Assembly (NCBI GenBank): GCA_951217055.1
Contig: OX578279.1
Span: 23,180,173 to 23,244,172, forward strand
Length of the DNA: 64,000 nucleotides
Reading direction: 5' to 3'
Origin: Gerris lacustris
Taxonomy: Eukaryota > Arthropoda > Insecta > Hemiptera > Gerridae
In this document: positions 11,651-23,612 of the stretch, piece by piece
How the letters are laid out: each line of letters begins with the position of its first letter
Numbering within the stretch: position 1 is the stretch's first letter
Position numbers and translations under genes: made by a program
Notes under the pieces: generated by a model
The model's database searches: none
Told to the model about the DNA's origin: nothing
Seen by the model: only the letters and a program-made list of their open reading frames with translations

Positions 11651-14600
11651 GAAGGAAACTTTCTATTTATTAGAGTGACTATATCCCTTCCAACTGACAT
11701 GAAATTGACAGCGTCGACGAGCCATCCTTTTCTCTTCACCTTTAGACATTCTTTTAACGGTAAAGCATTGCTAATCAGTTTTTCTTTTTTTGTGTGAAAT
11801 CACAATTTTTAGCAAAGAAAAATAGTAGGGCACGATCTTAAAAAAAAAACCTTTCTGGGTTGAACGTTTAAACTAACAAGTTACGTTGCTACTATCTTCA
11901 TTATAGTAAAAATAATACCAAGTTAAAGTCAAAAGCAAACATTTAGCACAAGGAAGCCCTCAAGCTATTCAAGATGATGTTGTGAAGATATCACCTAACT
12001 TCTGATTCAGCCTGAGGGTGAGAGTTAAAGTCACGAACTGTCTTTACCATTCTTTTTTTCTTAAGAAGGACAAGATACGGTGCAGAAATCTTCAGCTGTA
12101 CATCTTCAGCTCTCTCTTTCGGGTGACTCGCAGTTAGTTCACGAGAGAAATATTCCTGTAACGCACTCTCAACACAAATCTCTTGCAGTACCCTTAAATA
12201 AAGGTACGGATACGAGAAGTAAAAAAGTTCGTAGACTTTCGTAAAATAAAGATTGATATCTCAACAATTTACATAGTATACTTTTTTTTCTTACTCTAAG
12301 AGTTATTTTTTTGCCTTTTACTGTTAAGAAATATCTTATGAACATATAGTCTTTTTACTGGTTTTAAGCGTAACTTCTAGTTTTTTGCTGTTTTTGGACT
12401 TCTTTAAAAAAAAAAAAAATCATTATTTTTTTCGGTGGTTTTGTGAAGAACTTTCTCTCTAAGGAGATACTCGGTACTCAGATATAACTTAACAACAAAG
12501 TACAAAATACAGGTAACAAAAAGCACGACCACATCCGGATTAAACCCGTGTACCCACCTACCTGATCTCATTTGTACGTAGAGACAATCGATTTTTATTT
12601 TTCTTTTAAAAAATTGGTGATGTTCCAAAATTTCAAAAGGATAAAACATTTACAAGTTACTTCAGAGTGAGAGGTGATACTTCTAAGTAACAATGTAAAG
12701 GAACAATAGTGCTATTAAACTGTACAATAGTGCAACAATGAGTATTTTACAAATAATTTGTTTTTATTCGTAGACAGTGAATGTGTAATAGTGGACAATT
12801 AATCCTGTTCAATCCAGCGCTTGTGAAAATAGTAGTCGGATTATAGTTGTCTAGATAAAAATATTTCAAATGCAGGTGCAAGTCAAAACAAATTAGAAAG
12901 GATAGAATAGTAATCTAAGCAAATACAAATCTTATAAAAGAAAATAATATTTTAAAGCAGATTAGAACAGCACTTTAACGTAGAATGATTCAATTTGATG
13001 GGAAGCCGATTTTAATAATAATAGAACACTAATAATAAAGAATTTAATTTAATAATAAAGAATAAATTTAATAATAAAGAATAGAACACCAGACTTAAAA
13101 CCCAATAAAAAGCCCAAAATACTTAAATAGCAAGAACTGTTGTTTTCCTTACAAAAGATGTGAAGCAAACTTCTTATAACAAAGAGGAGAACAGGCTACT
13201 TTAAGAAAGAACAGAACAAGCATTAAGAATTAAGGGAAAAGTCCAATTCTAAGGATGAATAGAATATTACATTTATAACAAAGAATGAAAAGTACCGACT
13301 TATAACTCTTGTATTCATCTACAAATAAAATTAGGGACAGTATTCCTAAAGAATGAAAGGTAAGGCTCTCAACCACGAAAATGAAAGCAGCTTACAACTA
13401 CTCAGCAGCTTTCAGAAGATCAACTTTACTAACAAGGAATTGCCTTTTGTTCAAAATCCATGAGTAGTTTTAATACGTTGGAAAAAAACGATCCTCTTAC
13501 GAAGTAATCAACAAAATACTTTAAAAAAAATACCCTAAAACAAGCATTTTATAATAGTTCAAATCTAAACAACAGTGCATGCTGCATGTGCTAATTAAAT
13601 GCATATAGTGATCAAATTCTCTGACCCAATGTCAGAACACCCAATGTGGTCGGAACATGACCGCTCGGAACATCTCCACCGCTTTTATAATAGCTTATGA
13701 CCAAGCTATGCCCCACAGTCGAACTTTGCGACCACATATCATGATGGGCACCAAAATATTAACTTATACACAAAATTCTGCTTCAAAGCTTGATATTAGT
13801 CACTAACTTTTATACATTCCTACTAATATGCTATTTCTTGGACTATTGAGGCACTTAAAAAGGGATGGCGAGAGATTAAACAATTTCTTGTCTCAGACTG
13901 TTTTTGAATTAAGGTTAAAGGAATTAGTTTAGAAAGAGTGCTAAGTGAAAGGATACATTTAAAATTAAATCAATTGAATTAATTTCAGGAAATCTGATAA
14001 ATGTGGTTTAGCACATCGAGAGTAATAAATAATTGGAATGCTCATTTACAGAGAACAGGTAAGAAATCGGAGCATACGAATATATACTATATATACGAAT
14101 ATATAGATACACTGTATTAAGTTACTTTCATGGGGTACACTTGTTACTGTAGAGAAAATTGAAGAAGAAAAGGTCTCATGAAGAAGAAAAGGTGAAGAAT
14201 AAAGGTTAAAGGAACAGGATACAACAAATTTCAAGATGCGGCGATAAGTGAAAGGATAAATAAAAGTTACATAAATTATATCCTAACGAATTCTGGAATT
14301 CTAACTATAACACAACAAGAATAATAATATATAAGTAAATTAACCATTTACACAACAAAGGATCATACAATTTTTCTGATTATACATTTCTTAGTGAGCT
14401 ATATAACTTCAGTGCATCATCACTGATCCCATATTCCAGACTAAAACTATTAAAAGAATAAGAATTTTTCCTATTTTTTTTAACAAACCAATAGTCCAAT
14501 AATTGAATAACAATATATTCAAGGGGTGTCGACGTCCCATTTGTAATCCGATGCATTAAATAACCTTTTTTTTAATAGAGCGTGGTGTAACTATATTACA

Positions 14601-15659
14601 CTATTTTTATATTCTCATCTGATTCGGTAGAATGCAGCCTGTGCGCATTGACCGAGTCGGACTGCAGTTAAATATTTAAGACAACGCCTTCCTTGCAAGC
14701 GACACTTTGAGGCAATTCACTAACAATTTATTCAACGAAGTTAGTCACACTATAGAACCAAACAAAAACATAGTCGCAAATATATATATATATTTTTAAT
14801 TTAACCTCGTTAATCATACAATTGATCAAATACCGGCTAATTGTGAACTATTTCTCACACTATGTAAAAAAAGAGATAAGATATAATTCAGAAGAATTTT
14901 ATATAATAGTTTTTTCTTCAAAATCTAATATGCTTCAAGGTTTAATTTATAAATTAATAATGATAATATAACGATACACTAATTTCCATTGTCTGTTTCT
15001 ATAATAATTATGCTGTTAAAAAATATATTAATATATTATTTTAATTAAGCTGAAACTAAAGCAAGAGTGTTTTAATTAAATTTTATAAGCTAATCAATGC
15101 TAAAGGTTTTTTATAATAGTTTTTTTTTTTCATTTAGTGAACGAATAAGGCCAAGTTTAATGCAGTTGCACATTAAAAAATTCACCTAGGCAATTAATCA
15201 TAATCATTTTCAATTATTAAACATGCTTGTTAAACAAAAATTTTGGTAATGCACTTAGTACACACGTCTCAGTACGATACAAAGTGGTCTATCGATTTGT
15301 GTGTCACGTAGTTCCTCTCAAGTTCTTTTATTGGAAGAAAGTTCACATGAGATTCTATTCGACATCTGTTTCTATTACCGCTTTTAAATTAATCTAGGAC
15401 CATCTGTTGGCTACTTTTAAGAAACCACTTAAATCTCTTCAAAATTAAATGAATCCATTTAAATATATATGTGTTAGTAAAACAAAGTTGTTGTTACGAG
15501 TCTTATTTTTTATTCATTATTAAATGTGTAAATACAGTTGATATTAATATGGGTATATAGTAGTAATATTCCTATATTATTTGTAGATTAACATACAATT
15601 TTTTTTTTAAATCGGATAAGTACGTTTTATGTAGTTTTACACACGAAAGAAAGCAAAGA
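11651..15659. other. AT-rich non-coding stretch
   Basis: No supported gene. A short tandem repeat at 13031-13080 is listed separately. Slightly GC-richer patches lie at about 12040-12230, 13610-13760 and 14620-14720. They have no recognisable motif and could be single-copy regulatory DNA. The minus-strand frames at 12404 and 14046 have AT-driven composition and no domain. Confidence 0.4.
13020..13086 (+). repeat. Short tandem repeat, about 19-20 bp unit, three units
   Basis: AATAATAAAGAAT occurs three times in a row, each copy followed by a TTTAATTT-like or similar spacer. Confidence 0.8.
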
Positions 15660-15812
15660 GGTATGCAATTATTGCGGGATCCAAATTGGGCTTATTATGA
15701 CGAACCAATCAAATTTCATTAAAATTGGAAAAGGATGTGGTTGTTCGTAAAAATGTTTATCGACGGAAACGGTACCAAAAATGTTCCCTGAACATATATA
15801 TTCCTAGATATT
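15660..15812 (+). mobile_element. Family D fragment
   Basis: Aligns with the 3' half of family D: GGGCTTATTATGACGA in place of GGGCTAATTATGACCT, then GGTACCAAAAATGTTCCCTG. It is diverged and truncated at both ends, with no terminal motifs. Confidence 0.6.
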
Positions 15813-15989
15813 GTGAACCGTGAACCCACATTTAGGAACACTCCTACAGAACCTTCCAAGTGAAGTGAGATTCCCAACCGAGCTACCAATCGTCCTTTTA
15901 AACTATAAATTAATCATAATTAACTACTAATTTGTTTAATACTAAACATTAATTGCATTAAGCTAGGTTCAATGGTAAAGCCACCCGAT

Positions 15990-16495
15990 GCGATGCCTAA
16001 TATGTTATTTAAAATGTGTTCAACAGGTGGTGTTTCACTTTTTGTTTACGATTTTCAACAAAACAGATTTATTTTCATCAATGTCTCGAAAACTAGATTT
16101 TTCCCGGGAAAACGGCTTATATTATTAGATTCGTTTTTTAAACAGACTACATTATAGAATTTTTTAAATCACAATAGTCGGAACCTTTTTCGAGAAATAA
16201 TTTATTTTTATGTTTTTTCAGAAGTTTTGAGGGATAGCGGTCCCAAATTTGGTTCTAAAATTCATTTCTTTATTTCACCGAGGAATATGATTTTTCTAAA
16301 CTTGCATGCCAAATTTCGTCAAAAACGGTCCAGTAGTTTATAGGCTCCACGCATCTGCACAGACGAAAGACAGACGTTTCTAAATAAAACACTACACATT
16401 TTTTTGGGCTCAGGGGACCTCAAAATGTGTAAATTTATCAAAATCTCAAAATCGCCATCACAATACTTTATTTTTACATGAGAAAGTAAAAATGC
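15990..16495 (-). mobile_element. Family C repeat, copy 1
   Basis: Aligns with 61321-61718. Shared landmarks are TTTTCCCGGGAAAACGGCTT (TTTTCCCAGGTAAACGGCTT in the other copy), CGAGAAATAATTT, TTTCGTCAAAAACGG, GTTTATAGGCTCCACG, GGGGACCTCA and the end GCCATCACAATACTTT followed by a GAGAAAGTAAAA-type terminus. I assign the minus strand because the reverse complement of that terminus (TTTTACTTTC, then AAAGTATTGTGATGGC) resembles the left end of the TIR element at 17383. The open frames at 15972-16157 (+) and 16319-16516 (-) are readings of this repeat. Confidence 0.75.
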
Positions 16496-16499
16496 ACCA

Positions 16500-17382
16500 C
16501 GTACTAATAAACACACTAAGAAAGGCTAAATGTATAATTAATAGAGGAAAGGAATAGAGAAAGGGATACAAGAAAATTAAAAATCTAATGTAAATAATAG
16601 GACATAAAGCCAGACTCTCAAGTAATGGACAGTACCAAGAAAGTTTTATTAAGCTTAAAACAATCTAGACAATGAACAATATCTAAAATATTAATTACAA
16701 CGATCAACACTTTCACCCAACTTTTACTAACTTATCTCATTGTTGGACAAAAGAGTCCTGAGACTCAAGGTAGTGCTGGGATGGCCACTTTTTTTGTAAA
16801 ATTACGCAGAGCCATTGTCCACTACTAATTTCTATAACCAAATAAAAACATTTAGTGGTTTAGAAAATATGGGCATATTACCCAGGTCCTGCGAAGATAT
16901 TACTATGGCGTTCTCAGACATTTTTGTACATTTATTAATGTAATTAAATCATTATAAAATTTTTAACTAAAATATTTTAAAACATTGAAAGAAAAAGGTC
17001 TCTCCACGTAAAATATATTTAATAAACTTAAAAACAGAGCAGTCCTGTACCGGTCGCTAATTTGGTATGACTCACTGCACTTCCATATTTCAACGTTTTA
17101 AATAACATTTTTCAACTTTCGGCACTGATGATGGACCTGTAGTGGCTGAAAGATGCTTTAAAGTTTATTAAATAAAAATTTGTACATAGATGTCTGAGTG
17201 AATCTCTTGCTAAGACCTAGATGTTATTTACAATTCAATTTTAATACATATCATAATTTCTATAACTATTATTAATAATAAATGTTCTTTATAATATTAT
17301 ACATAAAATAAATAATTACAATTTATATGCTCAAACATCTTTATATATATATACCTATCAACCTTAGTATCTCTCATTTTTT
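16500..17382. other. AT-rich stretch containing a hammerhead-like repeat tail
   Basis: The segment 16995-17160 contains GTCTCTCCACGTAA and the hammerhead-like motif at 17125-17151. Both features recur in reverse at 44500-44575. The remainder is plain AT-rich DNA. Confidence 0.45.
17125..17151 (+). ncRNA. Hammerhead-like motif in a dispersed repeat
   Basis: CTGATGA at 17125-17131 is followed by a short imperfect stem and then GAAA at 17148-17151. The same arrangement appears on the minus strand at 44568-44542, where the stem is better (GGCC against GGCT). Surrounding sequence is also conserved (GGCACTGATGATGG and GCTGAAAG, plus a nearby CCACGTAA), so this is a repeat family rather than an isolated hit. 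Whether it folds and cleaves is unknown. Confidence 0.3.
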
Positions 17383-18168
17383 ACTTTTCCTCACTACTAA
17401 TAGTAGGAAAAGTATTGTTTTCACCAAAAAATTATTTTCGAGATTTCAACGGAATTATCCGTTTTAGGTGTTTTTAAGACCTCCTGAGTGGTTTTCAGCA
17501 TGACGTATGTATGTGTGTTATCATCGTAGCGCCCAAGGTATTTAACCTAGAGTGTTGAAACTTGGCAGAAAAATCAGTCCTTACCTGTAGTGGTGCCGCC
17601 CGGAAAATATATTGAACCCACTTTGCTGAGTCAGCAAAAATTTAAATAAATCGTAATAAATCGAAAATGGTCCTGATCGAGTTGAAATTCGGCACGAATG
17701 TACCTCTCTGTATAACAAACAAGCCCACCAAATTTCATTTTGATATTGGCCGCCATTTTGAAGTTATCAATTTTTGATTGTTTCAACTTTGACGGATAAT
17801 AATACCAAAAGTATAAATAGGTTTTTGACGTATAGCATATCGTTGGAACCGGAAAAAATTAAGGAACAAATATAAAAAACCCCGATGAAATTCCATTTAT
17901 TAGTTTAAAAGTTATAAGCGAATATAATTATTTATTAGTGCGATAATTTTGATGACGTCAAAGTTTGTTTACATCTGTCAAAATACCGCCAAACTTCAAA
18001 TAATTAAATAAAATATAGGTATTAAATATAAGGTTTTTGAAGAATGATAATAAATCAGTTTGTTCAGAACGGTCACCCATCCAAGTACTGACCACGTCCA
18101 ATGCTGCTTCCTCCTGCTGCGAAGCAGCAGGAGAGGCCACTTTTGTGGCCTCTGAAGTGAGGAAAAGT
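17383..18168 (+). mobile_element. TIR element (family O) carrying a 5S rRNA-like segment, 786 bp
   Basis: The ends are ACTTTTCCTCACT (17383-17395) and its exact reverse complement AGTGAGGAAAAGT (18156-18168). The left 250 bp align with the reverse complement of about 32000-32322. Shared blocks are TTTCAACGGAATTATC, AAATCAGTCCTTA and GCTGAGTCAGC against GCTGATTCAAC. Near the right end are a 5S-like stretch (18071-18109) and two perfect hairpins, one of 10 bp (18111-18133) and one of 7 bp (18134-18151). There is no transposase ORF. The minus-strand frame at 17958-18140 is incidental. Confidence 0.75.
18069..18109 (-). other. 5S rRNA-derived segment (internal promoter region)
   Basis: On the minus strand this reads AAGCAGCATTGGACGTGG followed by TCAGTACTTGGATGGGTGACC. 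It closely resembles eukaryotic 5S rRNA around its internal control region: box A (AAGCAG...), the intermediate element and box C (GGATGGGTGACC). Only about 40 nt are present, without the 5' third or the 3' end, so it is not a 5S gene. It may serve or have served as a Pol III promoter, as in 5S-derived SINEs, here embedded in a TIR element. Confidence 0.75.
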
Positions 18169-19078
<910 letters not shown>

Positions 19079-19179
19079 TAATGCTTTGTCCATTACAATT
19101 TATATTCATATGAACTCACAATATAATAATATTATAGATATTCAAATAATAGTAAAAATAAATTTTGAAAATAGTACCC

Positions 19180-19640
19180 TAATTAATGTGCAACATAGCT
19201 TCCTCGCGGCTTATCACTCAAAGATGGGAGGAGCTTATGAAATCAAAAGACAACTACAAACAATTCGTTGTTTTTTTTACACAAATAGAAGAAAATTTGT
19301 AAAAAAATTTTCGAACGAATGGTCACATGAGTACGTAATCTGAGGGCAACTTTATTCAAAATCGGATGAGTACTTTTAAAGATACCTATAGGCGTTAGTT
19401 AAAGAAGGTGTTTGCGTATGCGGAATAGAAAGCAATAGGAGCAGAAAGTTAATATGGGACAAACAACGAGCTAAATATAACCTAACGTCAAAATTTAATC
19501 AAAATTAGACAGTAGTTATTAAGGTATATTGGTTCGTCAAAATGTTGGACAGACCGGCAGACAGACATGGGACCAAAAATGGTCCCTGATGTCTGATATG
19601 AATTTCTGTCAAAGAATTTTTCGATTCGGATACATTCTTA
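19180..19640 (+). mobile_element. Family D element, copy lacking the usual right terminus
   Basis: The left end CTAATTAATGTGCAACATAG and the middle block GACAAACAACGAGCTAAATA match family D with divergence. The right side carries GACAGACATGGGACC and TCCCTGATGTCTGA. The CTTCGGTAAGCTCGG terminus is missing. Confidence 0.7.
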
Positions 19641-20439
19641 GGTATATGAAAGGATCTTTACCTAGTTAGATATGTAGAATTATGTAGATGCATTATTTAT
19701 TTAATTTCTTTAATTAACAGTTCTAAAAATTTTTTTTTTTCACAGTTCTCTTCTATTACAGAATGAAATTTTAAGTTTGAGACGACTCGTCTTATCTACA
19801 TAATTTTTTTAAACCAAAATTTCTTATAACGCACATAGGTATTTGAATTTTGAACAGTATAAACGAATGTCTTCAGATTATTATACTTGATTTATAAGTT
19901 ATTGTCATCTATACTCTACACTTTATACTACAACTTACTTTTTTTTAATAATAAGACCAATTCGGTTATTTTTAAAATAAAATATGTGCAGCAAAAATGG
20001 AAAGTGCTTTCATTCACATTTCAGCACTCAATTAACAATAAAAAAAAAAAAAGAAACAAGTAATTCCCCAGTTTTAGAAATTCGAAAATACCTATTCTGA
20101 GATCTTATTTTAGAAGGAAAAAAAGAGATATTTCCAAAGGCTACTGACCCTTTAATTATAAGCACTCAAATTATAAAAACCCGTTATTAATATCATACAA
20201 TTTTGTGAGGAACACTTTCATCTTTCAAACTTTTTTGTGGGCACTATCACACATTTAATATGGGGGAAACAAACAAATGGATAAAAATAATTTAAAAAAT
20301 TGACATTGATTGAATAAAATGCATTTTGCTTTTAAATGCCCACTTAATATAAAATAATATAGGTATATATGTATCCTGAATCCTGATACAAGAACTTAAC
20401 TAGTTTAAAGTTGTGTATACACTTTTCTTATACTCTAAA
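19641..20439. other. AT-rich non-coding stretch
   Basis: Poly-T and poly-A runs only; nothing recognised. Confidence 0.5.
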
Positions 20440-20980
20440 CAGAAAGGTACAATTGGTAATCAAGGGCCTGATCTTCAAGTCAATGATCCAGATCCAATCA
20501 GTTTGATTATTACCAGTAATACAGTAATTGGACTCTAATCAAGTTTCCTCGTTGCAATTATTAAGTATGAATGAGTTCGGCCAAATCTTCGACTTAAATT
20601 TTACACGTTTCTTTTTATAAGAATAAATACAGTAATAGTTGAATTGTTTTGAAAGATTTTCAGCGGAACTGTCTAAGTATATTTCGGAGTTAAACATCAA
20701 TTATTCAGCAAACATGAACTGAAATTATAACTGAGCAAAGATTAAAAATTAAGGCTGAAAAACCCCACAACAAATTATTCATTGACACTAACAAAATTTA
20801 AACGGGGTTGTATCGTAATCATTCTAAGAAGTACTTAATGAGATTATCAATAATTTATGAGCTTACCAAAGAGAACCAGACTGAGATGAATCATATAGCT
20901 CACCTGAAACCAAACAATAAAACAACATTAGACAACTGCATTATGATTCGACCTATATAGTCTCATGACAACACTTATTG
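20440..20980 (+). repeat. Dispersed repeat family A, copy 2
   Basis: Full-length match to 1060-1562. The last 140 bases (AATTTATGAGCTTACC to the CTCATGACAACACTTATT block) are almost identical to copy 1. The left part has small insertions. Confidence 0.85.
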
Positions 20981-21500
20981 AAGCGAGCTTCTTACATTCA
21001 ACAAAATATGTATCTTGACTGTCTATCCGTCTGTAACGTTTACGTGTCCGACGATAACTTGAGTAAACGTTGACCGATTTAGGTTAAATTTGGTACACAT
21101 GTTCATTTTACTAATGCTCAGACTAAGTTCGTTGGATAACGTTGTCCATCTAAGAGTTCGTTCACAACGCTCGCATAAACGTGAGCTTCAAATGTAAAAA
21201 TTAGAATTTCAGAACGGGAAAAGATGCTATTATCACCTATTTGACGAGACCAACATTTTTTTGTGTAAAACCAACAGCGACATCGCTATGAAGTAATAAA
21301 GATCTTTTCACTTTCTAGCGATGTCACACATTTAAAATAGAGAAAACAACGTTTTTACCGATATCTTAGTTCTAACGTAACGATTTTAATAAAATGTCAT
21401 ATATCGTCTAAAGTACAATTGAAATAGGCATGTAAAATTTCAACTTGATACAAGAAGTTTTTGTGTAGTGAAGTGATACATTTTATAATAGTTGAAAAAG
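20981..21500. repeat. Probable decayed transposon with internal inverted repeat
   Basis: Begins directly at the end of family A with GAAGCGAGCTTCTTAC and contains GTCTATCCGTCTGT and GGTTAAATTTGGTACACA, a wording typical of transposon-derived tails in arthropods. GCGACATCGCTA (21278-21289) and TAGCGATGTCAC (21316-21327) form an inverted pair about 26 bp apart. I found no second copy in this window. Confidence 0.4.
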
Positions 21501-22044
21501 ATACGGGTGGCTAGAGGAATAGAAAGAATGCAGGATGGCTTCCTCACTACTACGTTCTCTACTGCAATTATACTCTTTAACTATTAAATCATCATCATGA
21601 TCTATTTTCTCAAAATTCAATACATATTTTTTATATTACATATTAGTTATATTACAAAATAAGTTTATATTTATCAAAATATAAACTTTACGTCTAACCA
21701 CCTTGCTTCATGTACCGTTGAAACTGAGTTGGACAGTTCAATTTGAAATTTACATTTTCATTGATACTTGATATTAAACCCACAGAGAAAAAAAAAACAG
21801 GAAATAATGAGATAGTATCCCTCTGTCTATTAAAGTAAAGCACTGACAAATAGCTGCGGGCAAAGCTGAGGTAATTTCTTTTGGCTATTAAACTAGCGTC
21901 TTGTGCTAAATATATGGCCCTGCGGGTAGGCTATCAAGCAGAATTTTATAATGCTATTTTTCAAAAGTTCTTGTTGCGTAGCAAGATGACAAGATGATAA
22001 ACAAATAAATTCAAAGTAACAATACCGTTATTCGATAAGAGACC
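21501..22044. other. AT-rich non-coding stretch
   Basis: Weakly transposon-like (GGATGGCTTCCTCACTACTAC near 21534, GCTGCGGGCAAAGCTGAG near 21852). No confident assignment. Confidence 0.3.
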
Positions 22045-22138
22045 GACGACAGACAGAACGTTTAAATCCATCAAAATCAAAAGATCAAATTTTCGTGCCA
22101 TCACAATACTTTCTCTTTATATGAGAATGTAAAAGCAA
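22045..22138 (-). mobile_element. Family C terminal fragment
   Basis: CATCAAAATCAAAAGATC, then TTTTCGTGCCATCACAATAC and a GAGAATGTAAAA terminus match the right ends at 16495 and 61718. Confidence 0.7.
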
Positions 22139-23429
22139 GAACATTATTAAAAATATCACTGCAACCAATTCCTGTCCACTTATTTCCTTCCTTAAGACAG
22201 CAATCACTTTTCTTATAATTTCAAAGATAAAACATATGAGTTTTTATTTCAAGTAATTTAAAACGTCGGAAGTATAAGATTTGTCAAATATAGCAACGCT
22301 TTATCTTCCAATAATTTTATGAGATATATTTACAAAACAAACAGACATTTAGAAGAGTTATTTTTTTCAATTTCAAGCTTTTCACTAATAAAATACAATT
22401 TTCTCTTGTCTATTTCTCTTTTTAAAAAAAGAAATGTAATTTTCACGAGTTACAATTCATTAGTAATGCTTGCAAACGGAATTGTAATTAAAAGAAAAAT
22501 AAATTAAATCGAACACATCACGAAAAAAAGGTCCCGGAAGCTTTTTCTAATTTAAAAACTAAAAACGAAAATAAAAAATCCTCATGCATGATCACTAAAC
22601 TGAAACAATTCTTAGTAAGTAAAAAGCTATTCCCTAAAATTAACAGTTTTATATTAATAACAATAATAAAACTACGCGTATAAAGTGTTACATTCAGAAA
22701 AACAAAAAATTATATAACATGATTTCACGTCAATGAGTCGGTAGTCTTAATTATTATAATTCACGGTGTTTCGAATCCAAGTAATATAATCCGTTTTAAA
22801 ACTAATATAAGAAGGAAAAATTACGAAAATATAAGCATTCAAAAATACGTTTTCGCATCCGGTGAATGGATATTATGAACCAGATCTTCATACCTATTAT
22901 GAAGATAGAAAAATATTAGTTTTTTTTAGAAAAACGCATAAGAAATTGCTCAATAATGAAGAAAAGTTATCAATTAGCAATAAAATTAATCTTAATGTCA
23001 CTAGTAATAAACAATTATTATTAATTTTCTATAAAAAAAAGGAAACATAAATAAAAATAAAATTGATAATCATATAACTCTATAAAACTTAAAAATATTA
23101 TATAAAAAGTATTTTGTAAATAAGTATGCTAATCTAGTAAAAGGCATATTTCCTGATATATGACAGTTCCGTTTTTTCTTTACTAGAACAAACTTGCATT
23201 CAAGTTAAGTTCCTTTCACTATACTTGCATTAAGAAACGAGGGAGTGATTGAGAAATCCAATAGTTTTACATTTTCACTAGGATAATGACCCTCTTGTTA
23301 AATATGTACGGAACATTTTTTTTTTTTTTATTGAGAGATTAGGTCGATTTTTAAACCAACCGAATCTAAAGTGGCCAGTTATTTATGTATGAGCTAAGGA
23401 TTGTGAAGTCAATACAAGTATTTAAATAA
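22139..23429. other. AT-rich non-coding stretch
   Basis: No supported gene. The frames at 22319 and 22862 are over 75% A+T and rich in Lys, Asn, Ile and Phe, as expected by chance in such DNA. Confidence 0.5.
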
Positions 23430-23611
23430 TAAGTTAGCACACTCGACTCTGAAACCAAGGCGTAAACCTCGGTTGTGAGTTCGAATCCTAGAGAGGTGAG
23501 ACATGTTTCACACTGATGATCTCATCGAGTAGATGAGTAAAGTAGCCGGATAACCCCCTTCCTGTAATGACCAAAGCTGTTGATTGGGACTAAAATAAAA
23601 TAAAAAATTCT
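23430..23611 (+). mobile_element. tRNA-derived SINE, copy 1
   Basis: The head resembles a tRNA. An A-box-like TTAGCACACTCGACT starts at about 23433, and a perfect B box GTTCGAATC lies at 23479-23487. A body follows with ACTGATGATCTCATCGAG. The element closes with an A-rich tail (ACTAAAATAAAATAAAAAA) at 23590-23609, directly against the left end of a family D copy. A diverged relative lies at 47320-47465. The cloverleaf stems are imperfect, so it is not an intact tRNA gene. Confidence 0.8.
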
Positions 23612-23612
23612 C

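Noticed and set aside
18069..18109. Functional 5S rRNA gene
   Set aside because: Only about 40 nt of the central region are present, without the 5' and 3' stem that every 5S rRNA needs.
23434..23505. Functional tRNA gene
   Set aside because: The B box is perfect, but acceptor and anticodon stems do not pair properly and an A-rich tail follows, so a SINE explains it better.
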